A DNA stretch of 64,000 nucleotides from assembly GCA_960531495.1 (NCBI GenBank), contig OY482861.1:372001-436000 (forward strand), in the 5' to 3' direction. The notes below the pieces were generated by a model that ran no database searches, was not told the DNA's origin, and saw only the letters and a program-made list of their open reading frames with translations. Source of the DNA: Zeus faber. Its lineage: Eukaryota > Chordata > Actinopteri > Zeiformes > Zeidae. This document shows, piece by piece, positions 1 to 11,100 of the stretch; position 1 is the stretch's first letter; each line of letters starts with the position of its first letter. The translations under genes were made by a program, and so were the position numbers.

Positions 1-48
1 CTCAGATAGTGTAAATACTGTTATGAACTCATTTGTAATGGCAAATTA

Positions 49-63
49 CTGTTTGCAGAACAG
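49..63. other. Short inverted repeat in each monomer (shown in the first copy)
   Basis: CTGTTTGCAGAACAG pairs CTGTT with AACAG across five bases. In CAAAACAG subtypes, for example 258 to 272, CTGTTT pairs with AAACAG across three bases. In CAAAAGAG and CAAAATAG subtypes the right arm carries a mismatch. The dyad could form a small hairpin or cruciform; whether it binds any protein is unknown. Confidence 0.7.
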
Positions 64-98
64 TTTTTGGCACATCTAACAATTTTTTTCTGAAATTA

Positions 99-100
99 CG
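99..100. other. The one CpG of the monomer (shown in the first copy)
   Basis: In the commonest form the only CpG is in ATTACGAGC, at monomer positions 98 to 99. Many copies have ATTACAAGC or ATTATGAGC instead, the two products of deamination of methylated C on either strand. Subtypes A, G, H, I and T keep CG. B, E and several others have CA, and the ATAAACTC monomers have TG. Confidence 0.85.
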
Positions 101-209
101 AGCATTTTCATAAAAACCTGTATGGATGGCAAACAAGGCATTTTCAGGCAATTGAAAGACTGAAAGGATGTTTTGAGTAAAGGTTTCTGTCATGACTCTG
201 TAGGACCTG

Positions 210-417
210 CTCAGATAGTGTAAATACTGTTATGAACTGATTTGTAATGGGAAAGTACTGTTTGCAAAACAGTTTTTGGCACATCTAACAAGTTTTTCTG
301 AAATTACAAGCACTTTCATAAAAACCTGTATGGATGGCAAACAATGCATTTTCAGGCACTTGAAAGACTGAAAGGATGTTTTGAGTAAAGGTTTCTGTCA
401 TGACTGTCTAGGACCTG
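210..417 (+). repeat. Monomer subtype B (type copy)
   Basis: Diagnostic words are CAAAACAG, ATTACAAGCACTTTC, CCTGTATGG and GGCACTTGAAAG, with the terminal word GTCTAGGACCTG. It follows A in 11 of the 12 blocks. In block 12 the monomer after A has CCTGCATGG and CAATTTAAAG instead. The next monomer usually carries GTTTAAATAC. Copies in blocks 1 and 2 and at the start of block 3 share AACAATGCATT; later copies have AACAAGGCATT. Confidence 0.9.
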
Positions 418-519
418 CTCAGATAGTTTAAATACTGTTATGAACTGATTTGTAATGGGAAAGTACTGTTTGCAAAAGAGTTTTTGGCACATCTAACAAG
501 TTTTTCTGAAATTACAAGC

Positions 520-527
520 ATTTGCAT
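520..527 (+). other. Octamer word ATTTGCAT in one monomer subtype (shown in the first copy)
   Basis: Monomers with ACAAGCATTTGCATAAA contain the exact octamer ATTTGCAT recognised by POU-domain factors in animals. Other monomers read CATTTTCAT or CAGTTTCAT here and lack it. It results from one base change, so it may be coincidence. Copies recur across the window, for example in the monomers starting at 3747 and 37675. Confidence 0.45.
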
Positions 528-833
528 AAAAACCTGCATGGATGGCAAACAAGGCATTTTCAGGCAATTTAAAGACTGAAAGAATGTTTTGAATAAAGGT
601 TTCTGTCATGACTCTGTAGGAACTGCTCAGATAGTGTAAATACTGTTATGAACTCATTTGTAATTGGAAAGTACTGTTTGCAAAATAGTTTTTGGCACAT
701 CTAACAAGTTTTTCTGAAATTACAAGCATTTTCATAAAAACCTGCATGGATGGCAAACAAGGCATTTTCAGGGAATTTAAAGACTGAAAGGATGTTTTGA
801 GTAAAGATTTCTGTCATGACTCTGTAGGAACTG

Positions 834-1040
834 CTCAGATAGTGTAAATACTGTTATGAACTCATTTGTTATGGGAAAGTACTGTTTGCAAAAGAGTTTT
901 TGGCACATCTAACAAGTTTTTCTGAAAATACAAGCACTTTCATAAAAACCTGCATGGATGGCAAACAAGGCATTTTATGCAATTTAAAGACTGAAAGGAT
1001 GTTTTGAGTAAAGGTTTCTGTCATGACTGTCTAGGACCTG
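834..1040 (+). repeat. Monomer subtype E (type copy, 207 bp)
   Basis: It is the only common 207 bp form. CATTTTATGCAATTT replaces CATTTTCAGGCAATTT, and CTGAAAATACAAGC replaces CTGAAATTACAAGC. Five copies start at 834, 3332, 5830, 7286 and 8950; none lies further right. The first three are spaced exactly 2498 bp (12 monomers) apart. Confidence 0.9.
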
Positions 1041-1456
1041 CTCAGATAGTGTAAATACTGTTATGAACTGATTTGTAATGGGAAAGTACTGTTTGCAAAA
1101 CAGTTTTTGGCACATCTAACAAGTTTTTCTGAAATTACGAGCATTTTCATAAAAACCTGCATGGATGGCAAACAAGGCATTTTCAGGCAATTTAAAGACT
1201 GAAAGAATGTTTTGAATAAAGGTTTCTGTCATGACTCTGTAGGAACTGCTCAGATAGTGTAAATACTGTTATGAACTCATTTGTAATTGGAAAGTACTGT
1301 TTGCAAAATAGTTTTTGGCACATCTAACAAGTTTTTCTGAAATTACAAGCATTTTCATAAAAACCTGCATGGATGGCAAACAAGGCATTTTCAGGGAATT
1401 TAAAGACTGAAAGGATGTTTTGAGTAAAGGTTTCTGTCATAACTCTGTAGGAACTG

Positions 1457-1664
1457 CTCAGATAGTGTAAATACTGTTATGAACTGATTTGTAATGGGAA
1501 AGTACTGTTTGCAAAAGAGTTTTTGGCACATCTAACAAGTTTTTCTGAAATTACGAGCAGTTTCATAAAAACCTGCATGGGGGGCAAACATGGCATTTTG
1601 AGGCAATTTAAAGACTGAAAGGATGTTTTGAGTAAAGGTTTCTGTCATGACTCTGTAGGAACTG
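1457..1664 (+). repeat. Monomer subtype G (type copy)
   Basis: Diagnostic words are CAAAAGAG, ACGAGCAGTTTC, CATGGGGGGCAAACATGG and TTTTGAGGCAATTT. It usually sits directly before H, making a 417 bp G-H pair that has itself been duplicated several times. The six-G run is the most G-rich word in the array. Confidence 0.9.
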
Positions 1665-1873
1665 CTCAGATAGTGTAAATACTGTTATGAACTGATTTGT
1701 AATGGGAAAGTACTGTTTGCAGAACAGTTTTTGGCACATCTTACAATTTTTTTCTGAAATTACGAGCATTTTCATAAAAACCTGCATGGATGGCAAACAA
1801 GGCATTTTCAGGCAATTTAAAGACTGAAAGGATGTTTTGAGTAAAGGTTTCTGTCATGACTCTGTAGGACCTG
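1665..1873 (+). repeat. Monomer subtype H (type copy, 209 bp), carrier of a chance minus-strand reading frame
   Basis: Diagnostic words are GCAGAACAG and CATCTTACAATTTTTTTC. CTTAC in place of CTAAC, together with the longer T run, removes a minus-strand stop codon. A 65-codon frame is therefore open across the junction with the upstream monomer. The 28 copies start at 1665, 1874, 2915, 5204, 5413, 6869, 9989, 10406, 12695, 13528, 15194, 15611, 17484, 17901, 19359, 20192, 22898, 23731, 25188, 27894, 28727, 31225, 33723, 39764, 46634, 58288, 59955 and 62872. Twenty-three of them lie in the first 34 kb. Confidence 0.9.
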
Positions 1874-4162
1874 CTCAGATAGTGTAAATACTGTTATGAA
1901 CTGATTTGTAATGGGAAAGTACTGTTTGCAGAACAGTTTTTGGCACATCTTACAATTTTTTTCTGAAATTACGAGCATTTTCATAAAAACCTGCATGGAT
2001 GGCAAACAAGGCATTTTCAGGCAATTTAAAGACTGAAAGGATGTTTTGAGTAAAGGTTTCTGTCATGACTCTGTAGGAACTGCTCAGATAGTGTAAATAC
2101 TGTTATAAACTCATTTGTAATTGGAAAGTACTGTTTGCAAAATAGTTTTTGGCACATCTAACAAGTTTTTCTGAAATTATGAGCATTTTCATAAAAACCT
2201 GCATGGATGACAAACAAGGCATTTTCAGGCAATTTAAAGACTGAAAGAATGTTTTGAATAAAGGTTTCTGTCATGACTCTGTAGGAACTGCTCAGATAGT
2301 GTAAATACTGTTATGAACTCATTTGTAATTGGAAAGTACTGTTTGCAAAATAGTTTTTGGCACATCTAACAAGTTTTTCTGAAATTACAAGCATTTTCAT
2401 AAAAACCTGCATGGATGGCAAACAAGGCATTTTCAGGCAATTTAAAGACTGAAAGGATGTTTTGAGAAAAGGTTTCTGTCATGACTCTGTAGGACCTGCT
2501 CAGATAGTGTAAATACTGTTATGAACTGATTTGTAATGGGAAAGTACTGTTTGCAAAACAGTTTTTGGCACATCTAACAAGTTTTTCTGAAATTACAAGC
2601 ATTTTCATAAAAACCTGCATGGATTGCAAACAAGGCATTTTCAGGGAATTTAAAGACTGAAAGGATGTTTTGAGTAAAGGTTTCTGTCATAACTCTGTAG
2701 GAACTGCTCAGATAGTGTAAATACTGTTATGAACTGATTTGTAATGGGAAAGTACTGTTTGCAAAAGAGTTTTTGGCACATCTAACAAGTTTTTCTGAAA
2801 TTACGAGCAGTTTCATAAAAACCTGCATGGGGGGCAAACATGGCATTTTGAGGCAATTTAAAGACTGAAAGGATGTTTTGAGTAAAGGTTTCTGTCATGA
2901 CTCTGTAGGAACTGCTCAGATAGTGTAAATACTGTTATGAACTGATTTGTAATGGGAAAGTACTGTTTGCAGAACAGTTTTTGGCACATCTTACAATTTT
3001 TTTCTGAAATTACGAGCATTTTCATAAAAACCTGCATGGATGGCAAACAAGGCATTTTCAGGCAATTTAAAGACTGAAAGGATGTTTTGAGTAAAGGTTT
3101 CTGTCATGACTCTGTAGGACCTGCTCAGATAGTGTAAATACTGTTATGAACTGATTTGTAATGGGAAAGTACTGTTTGCAAAACAGTTTTTGGCACATCT
3201 AACAAGTTTTTCTGAAATTACAAGCACTTTCATAAAAACCTGCATGGATGGCAAACAAGGCATTTTCAGGCAATTTAAAGACTGAAAGGATGTTTTGAGT
3301 AAAGATTTCTGTCATGACTCTGTAGGAACTGCTCAGATAGTGTAAATACTGTTATGAACTCATTTGTTATGGGAAAGTACTGTTTGCAAAAGAGTTTTTG
3401 GCACATCTAACAAGTTTTTCTGAAAATACAAGCACTTTCATAAAAACCTGCATGGATGGCAAACAAGGCATTTTATGCAATTTAAAGACTGAAAGGATGT
3501 TTTGAGTAAAGGTTTCTGTCATGACTGTCTAGGACCTGCTCAGATAGTGTAAATACTGTTATGAACTGATTTGTAATGGGAAAGTACTGTTTGCAAAACA
3601 GTTTTTGGCACATCTAACAAGTTTTTCTGAAATTACGAGCATTTTCATAAAAACCTGCATGGATGGCAAACAAGGCATTTTCAGGCAATTTAAAGACTGA
3701 AAGGATGTTTTGAGTAAAGGTTTCTGTCATGACTCTCTAGGACCTGCTCAGATAGTGTAAATACTGTTATGAACTGATTTGTAATGGGAAAGTATTGTTT
3801 GCAAAACAGTTTTTGGCACATCTAACAAGTTTTTCTGAAATTACAAGCATTTGCATAAAAACCTGCATGGATGGCAAACAAGGCATTTTCAGGCAATTTA
3901 AAGACTGAAAGAATGTTTTGAATAAAGGTTTCTGTCATGACTCTGTAGGAACTGCTCAGATAGTGTAAATACTGTTATGAACTCATTTGTAATTGGAAAG
4001 TACTGTTTGCAAAATAGTTTTTGGCACATCTAACAAGTTTTTCTGAAATTACAAGCATTTTCATAAAAACCTGCATGGATGGCAAACAAGGCATTTTCAG
4101 GGAATTTAAAGACTGAAAGGATGTTTTGAGTAAAGGTTTCTGTCATAACTCTGTAGGAACTG

Positions 4163-7100
4163 CTCAGATAGTGTAAATACTGTTATGAACTCATTTGTAA
4201 TGGCAAATTACTGTTTGCAGAACAGTTTTTGGCACATCTAACAATTTTTTTCTGAAATTACGAGCATTTTCATAAAAACCTGTATGGATGGCAAACAAGG
4301 CATTTTCAGGCAATTGAAAGACTGAAAGGATGTTTTGAGTAAAGGTTTCTGTCATGACTCTGTAGGACCTGCTCAGATAGTGTAAATACTGTTATGAACT
4401 GATTTGTAATGGGAAAGTACTGTTTGCAAAACAGTTTTTGGCACATCTAACAAGTTTTTCTGAAATTACAAGCACTTTCATAAAAACCTGTATGGATGGC
4501 AAACAATGCATTTTCAGGCACTTGAAAGACTGAAAGGATGTTTTGAGTAAAGGTTTCTGTCATGACTGTCTAGGACCTGCTCAGATAGTTTAAATACTGT
4601 TATGAACTGATTTGTAATGGGAAAGTACTGTTTGCAAAAGAGTTTTTGGCACATCTAACAAGTTTTTCTGAAATTACAAGCATTTGCATAAAAACCTGCA
4701 TGGATGGCAAACAAGGCATTTTCAGGCAATTTAAAGACTGAAAGGATGTTTTGAGAAAAGGTTTCTGTCATGACTCTGTAGGACCTGCTCAGATAGTGTA
4801 AATACTGTTATGAACTGATTTGTAATGGGAAAGTACTGTTTGCAAAACAGTTTTTGGCACATCTAACAAGTTTTTCTGAAATTACAAGCATTTTCATAAA
4901 AACCTGCATGGATTGCAAACAAGGCATTTTCAGGGAATTTAAAGACTGAAAGGATGTTTTGAGTAAAGGTTTCTGTCATAACTCTGTAGGAACTGCTCAG
5001 ATAGTGTAAATACTGTTATGAACTGATTTGTAATGGGAAAGTACTGTTTGCAAAAGAGTTTTTGGCACATCTAACAAGTTTTTCTGAAATTACGAGCAGT
5101 TTCATAAAAACCTGCATGGGGGGCAAACATGGCATTTTGAGGCAATTTAAAGACTGAAAGGATGTTTTGAGTAAAGGTTTCTGTCATGACTCTGTAGGAA
5201 CTGCTCAGATAGTGTAAATACTGTTATGAACTGATTTGTAATGGGAAAGTACTGTTTGCAGAACAGTTTTTGGCACATCTTACAATTTTTTTCTGAAATT
5301 ACGAGCATTTTCATAAAAACCTGCATGGATGGCAAACAAGGCATTTTCAGGCAATTTAAAGACTGAAAGGATGTTTTGAGTAAAGGTTTCTGTCATGACT
5401 CTGTAGGAACTGCTCAGATAGTGTAAATACTGTTATGAACTGATTTGTAATGGGAAAGTACTGTTTGCAGAACAGTTTTTGGCACATCTTACAATTTTTT
5501 TCTGAAATTACGAGCATTTTCATAAAAACCTGCATGGATGGCAAACAAGGCATTTTCAGGCAATTTAAAGACTGAAAGGATGTTTTGAGTAAAGGTTTCT
5601 GTCATGACTCTGTAGGACCTGCTCAGATAGTGTAAATACTGTTATGAACTGATTTGTAATGGGAAAGTACTGTTTGCAAAACAGTTTTTGGCACATCTAA
5701 CAAGTTTTTCTGAAATTACAAGCACTTTCATAAAAACCTGCATGGATGGCAAACAAGGCATTTTCAGGCAATTTAAAGACTGAAAGGATGTTTTGAGTAA
5801 AGATTTCTGTCATTACTCTGTAGGAACTGCTCAGATAGTGTAAATACTGTAGTGAACTCATTTGTTATGGGAAAGTACTGTTTGCAAAAGAGTTTTTGGC
5901 ACATCTAACAAGTTTTTCTGAAAATACAAGCACTTTCATAAAAACCTGCATGGATGGCAAACAAGGCATTTTATGCAATTTAAAGACTGAAAGGATGTTT
6001 TGAGTAAAGGTTTCTGTCATGACTGTCTAGGACCTGCTCAGATAGTGTAAATACTGTTATGAACTGATTTGTAATGGGAAAGTACTGTTTGCAAAACAGT
6101 TTTTGGCACATCTAACAAGTTTTTCTGAAATTACGAGCATTTTCATAAAAACCTGCATGGATGGCAAACAAGGCATTTTCAGGCAATTTAAAGACTGAAA
6201 GAATGTTTTGAATAAAGGTTTCTGTCATGACTCTGTAGGAACTGCTCAGATAGTGTAAATACTGTTATGAACTCATTTGTAATTGGAAAGTACTGTTTGC
6301 AAAATAGTTTTTGGCACATCTAACAAGTTTTTCTGAAATTACAAGCATTTTCATAAAAACCTGCATGGATGGCAAACAAGGCATTTTCAGGCAATTTAAA
6401 GACTGAAAGGATGTTTTGAGAAAAGGTTTCTGTCATGACTCTGTAGGACCTGCTCAGATAGTGTAAATACTGTTATGAACTGATTTGTAATGGGAAAGTA
6501 CTGTTTGCAAAACAGTTTTTGGCACATCTAACAAGTTTTTCTGAAATTACAAGCATTTTCATAAAAACCTGCATGGATTGCAAACAAGGCATTTTCAGGG
6601 AATTTAAAGACTGAAAGGATGTTTTGAGTAAAGGTTTCTGTCATAACTCTGTAGGAACTGCTCAGATAGTGTAAATACTGTTATGAACTGATTTGTAATG
6701 GGAAAGAACTGTTTGCAAAAGAGTTTTTGGCACATCTAACAAGTTTTTCTGAAATTACGAGCAGTTTCATAAAAACCTGCATGGGGGGCAAACATGGCAT
6801 TTTGAGGCAATTTAAAGACTGAAAGGATGTTTTGAGTAAAGGTTTCTGTCATGACTCTGTAGGAACTGCTCAGATAGTGTAAATACTGTTATGAACTGAT
6901 TTGTAATGGGAAAGTTCTGTTTGCAGAACAGTTTTTGGCACATCTTACAATTTTTTTCTGAAATTACGAGCATTTTCATAAAAACCTGCATGGATGGCAA
7001 ACAAGGCATTTTCAGGCAATTTAAAGACTGAAAGGATGTTTTGAGTAAAGGTTTCTGTCATGACTCTGTAGGACCTGCTCAGATAGTGTAAATACTGTTA

Positions 7101-8116
7101 TGAACTGATTTGTAATGGGAAAGTACTGTTTGCAAAACAGTTTTTGGCACATCTAACAAGTTTTTCTGAAATTACAAGCACTTTCATAAAAACCTGCATG
7201 GATGGCAAACAAGGCATTTTCAGGCAATTTAAAGACTGAAAGGATGTTTTGAGTAAAGATTTCTGTCATGACTCTGTAGGAACTGCTCAGATAGTGTAAA
7301 TACTGTTATGAACTCATTTGTTATGGGAAAGTACTGTTTGCAAAAGAGTTTTTGGCACATCTAACAAGTTTTTCTGAAAATACAAGCACTTTCATAAAAA
7401 CCTGCATGGATGGCAAACAAGGCATTTTATGCAATTTAAAGACTGAAAGGCTGTTTTGAGTAAAGGTTTCTGTCATGACTGTCTAGGACCTGCTCAGATA
7501 GTGTAAATACTGTTATGAACTGATTTGTAATGGGAAAGTACTGTTTGCAAAACAGTTTTTGGCACATCTAACAAGTTTTTCTGAAATTACGAGCATTTTC
7601 ATAAAAACCTGCATGGATGGCAAACAAGGCATTTTCAGGCAATTTAAAGACTGAAAGGATGTTTTGAGTAAAGGTTTCTGTCATGACTCTCTAGGACCTG
7701 CTCAGATAGTGTAAATACTGTTATGAACTGATTTGTAATGGGAAAGTATTGTTTGCAAAACAGTTTTTGGCACATCTAACAAGTTTTTCTGAAATTACAA
7801 GCATTTGCATAAAAACCTGCATGGATGGCAAACAAGGCATTTTCAGGCAATTTAAAGACTGAAAGAATGTTTTGAATAAAGGTTTCTGTCATGACTCTGT
7901 AGGAACTGCTCAGATAGTGTAAATACTGTTATGAACTCATTTGTAATTGGAAAGTACTGTTTGCAAAATAGTTTTTGGCACATCTAACAAGTTTTTCTGA
8001 AATTACAAGCATTTTCATAAAAACCTGCATGGATGGCAAACAAGGCATTTTCAGGGAATTTAAAGACTGAAAGGATGTTTTGAGTAAAGGTTTCTGTCAT
8101 AACTCTGTAGGAACTG
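4163..8116. repeat. Higher-order block 2 (19 monomers)
   Basis: The block opens with subtypes A and B as in block 1, including the shared AACAATGCATT variant of B. It contains H monomers at 5204, 5413 and 6869 and E monomers at 5830 and 7286. The E copy at 5830 follows a private CATTACTC change and carries a private TAGTGAACTC change. The order of its last monomers matches the end of block 1, so blocks 1 and 2 look like length variants of one ancestral unit. Confidence 0.85.
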
Positions 8117-11100
8117 CTCAGATAGTGTAAATACTGTTATGAACTCATTTGTAATGGCAAATTACTGTTTGCAGAACAGTTTTTGGCACATCTAACAATT
8201 TTTTTCTGAAATTACGAGCATTTTCATAAAAACCTGTATGGATGGCAAACAAGGCATTTTCAGGCAATTGAAAGACTGAAAGGATGTTTTGAGTAAAGGT
8301 TTCTGTCATGACTCTGTAGGACCTGCTCAGATAGTGTAAATACTGTTATGAACTGATTTGTAATGGGAAAGTACTGTTTGCAAAACAGTTTTTGGCACAT
8401 CTAACAAGTTTTTCTGAAATTACAAGCACTTTCATAAAAACCTGTATGGATGGCAAACAATGCATTTTCAGGCACTTGAAAGACTGAAAGGATGTTTTGA
8501 GTAAAGGTTTCTGTCATGACTGTCTAGGACCTGCTCAGATAGTTTAAATACTGTTATGAACTGATTTGTAATGGGAAAGTACTGTTTGCAAAAGAGTTTT
8601 TGGCACATCTAACAAGTTTTTCTGAAATTACAAGCATTTGCATAAAAACCTGCATGGATGGCAAACAAGGCATTTTCAGGCAATTTAAAGACTGAAAGAA
8701 TGTTTTGAATAAAGGTTTCTGTCATGACTCTGTAGGAACTGCTCAGATAGTGTAAATACTGTTATGAACTCATTTGTAATTGGAAAGTACTGTTTGCAAA
8801 ATAGTTTTTGGCACATCTAACAAGTTTTTCTGAAATTACAAGCATTTTCATAAAAACCTGCATGGATGGCAAACAAGGCATTTTCAGGGAATTTAAAGAC
8901 TGAAAGGATGTTTTGAGTAAAGATTTCTGTCATGACTCTGTAGGAACTGCTCAGATAGTGTAAATACTGTTATGAACTCATTTGTTATGGGAAAGTACTG
9001 TTTGCAAAAGAGTTTTTGGCACATCTAACAAGTTTTTCTGAAAATACAAGCACTTTCATAAAAACCTGCATGGATGGCAAACAAGGCATTTTATGCAATT
9101 TAAAGACTGAAAGGATGTTTTGAGTAAAGGTTTCTGTCATGACTGTCTAGGACCTGCTCAGATAGTGTAAATACTGTTATGAACTGATTTGTAATGGGAA
9201 AGTACTGTTTGCAAAACAGTTTTTGGCACATCTAACAAGTTTTTCTGAAATTACGAGCATTTTCATAAAAACCTGCATGGATGGCAAACAAGGCATTTTC
9301 AGGCAATTTAAAGACTGAAAGAATGTTTTGAATAAAGGTTTCTGTCATGACTCTGTAGGAACTGCTCAGATAGTGTAAATACTGTTATGAACTCATTTGT
9401 AATTGGAAAGTACTGTTTGCAAAATAGTTTTTGGCACATCTAACAAGTTTTTCTGAAATTACAAGCATTTTCATAAAAACCTGCATGGATGGCAAACAAG
9501 GCATTTTCAGGCAATTTAAAGACTGAAAGGATGTTTTGAGAAAAGGTTTCTGTCATGACTCTGTAGGACCTGCTCAGATAGTGTAAATACTGTTATGAAC
9601 TGATTTGTAATGGGAAAGTACTGTTTGCAAAACAGTTTTTGGCACATCTAACAAGTTTTTCTGAAATTACAAGCATTTTCATAAAAACCTGCATGGATTG
9701 CAAACAAGGCATTTTCAGGGAATTTAAAGACTGAAAGGATGTTTTGAGTAAAGGTTTCTGTCATAACTCTGTAGGAACTGCTCAGATAGTGTAAATACTG
9801 TTATGAACTGATTTGTAATGGGAAAGTACTGTTTGCAAAAGAGTTTTTGGCACATCTAACAAGTTTTTCTGAAATTACGAGCAGTTTCATAAAAACCTGC
9901 ATGGGGGGCAAACATGGCATTTTGAGGCAATTTAAAGACTGAAAGGATGTTTTGAGTAAAGGTTTCTGTCATGACTCTGTAGGAACTGCTCAGATAGTGT
10001 AAATACTGTTATGAACTGATTTGTAATGGGAAAGTACTGTTTGCAGAACAGTTTTTGGCACATCTTACAATTTTTTTCTGAAATTACGAGCATTTTCATA
10101 AAAACCTGCATGGATGGCAAACAAGGCATTTTCAGGCAATTTAAAGACTGAAAGGATGTTTTGAGTAAAGGTTTCTGTCATGACTCTGTAGGACCTGCTC
10201 AGATAGTGTAAATACTGTTATGAACTGATTTGTAATGGGAAAGTACTGTTTGCAAAAGAGTTTTTGGCACATCTAACAAGTTTTTCTGAAATTACGAGCA
10301 GTTTCATAAAAACCTGCATGGGGGGCAAACATGGCGTTTTGAGGCAATTTAAAGACTGAAAGGATGTTTTGAGTAAAGGTTTCTGTCATGACTCTGTAGG
10401 AACTGCTCAGATAGTGTAAATACTGTTATGAACTGATTTGTAATGGGAAAGTACTGTTTGCAGAACAGTTTTTGGCACATCTTACAATTTTTTTCTGAAA
10501 TTACGAGCATTTTCATAAAAACCTGCATGGATGGCAAACAAGGCATTTTCAGGCAATTTAAAGACTGAAAGGATGTTTTGAGTAAAGGTTTCTGTCATGA
10601 CTCTGTAGGAACTGCTCAGATAGTGTAAATACTGTTATAAACTCATTTGTAATTGGAAAGTACTGTTTGCAAAATAGTTTTTGGCACATCTAACAAGTTT
10701 TTCTGAAATTATGAGCATTTTCATAAAAACCTGCATGGATGACAAACAAGGCATTTTCAGGCAATTTAAAGACTGAAAGAATGTTTTGAATAAAGGTTTC
10801 TGTCATGACTCTGTAGGAACTGCTCAGATAGTGTAAATACTGTTATAAACTCATTTGTAATTGGAAAGTACTGTTTGCAAAATAGTTTTTGGCACATCTA
10901 ACAAGTTTTTCTGAAATTATGAGCATTTTCATAAAAAACTGCATGGATGGCAAACAAGGCATTTTGAGGCAATTTAAAGACTGAAAGGATGTTTTGAGTA
11001 AAGGTTTCTGTCATGACTCTCTAGGACCTGCTCAGATAGTGTAAATACTGTTATGAACTGATTTGTAATGGGAAAGTATTGTTTGCAAAACAGTTTTTGG

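Larger units (their letters stand above)
1..209 (+). repeat. Monomer subtype A (type copy, 209 bp)
   Basis: Diagnostic words are GGCAAATTACTG, CAGAACAG, CTAACAATTTTTTT, CCTGTATGG and CAATTGAAAG. The longer T run accounts for the extra base. Twelve copies start at 1, 4163, 8117, 14361, 18526, 22065, 27061, 29768, 32890, 38931, 45801 and 53917. Being rare and regularly placed, it is the best marker of higher-order blocks. It is nearly always followed by subtype B. Confidence 0.9.
1..4162. repeat. Higher-order block 1 (20 monomers, starts with subtype A)
   Basis: The block runs from one subtype A monomer to the base before the next. It holds E monomers at 834 and 3332 and H monomers at 1665, 1874 and 2915. 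The G-H pair at 1457 to 1873 recurs at 2707 to 3123. The variant GAGAAAAGG near 2465 is confined to the first 10 kb of the window. The last monomer, from 3955, ends in CATAACTCTGTAGGAACTG, the usual lead-in to subtype A. Confidence 0.85.

Noticed and set aside
1..9. True left boundary of the array at base 1
   Set aside because: Base 1 happens to match my chosen phase word, but the first monomer is a complete, normal A copy with no flanking unique sequence. The start is a window cut.
592..597. AATAAA polyadenylation signal in GAATAAAGG monomers
   Set aside because: It differs by one base from GAGTAAAGG in sister monomers and no transcription unit is present, so chance in an A/T-rich repeat is enough.
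1590..1600. G-quadruplex from the GGGGGG run of subtype G
   Set aside because: Only one G run exists per monomer; three further runs within short distance are lacking.
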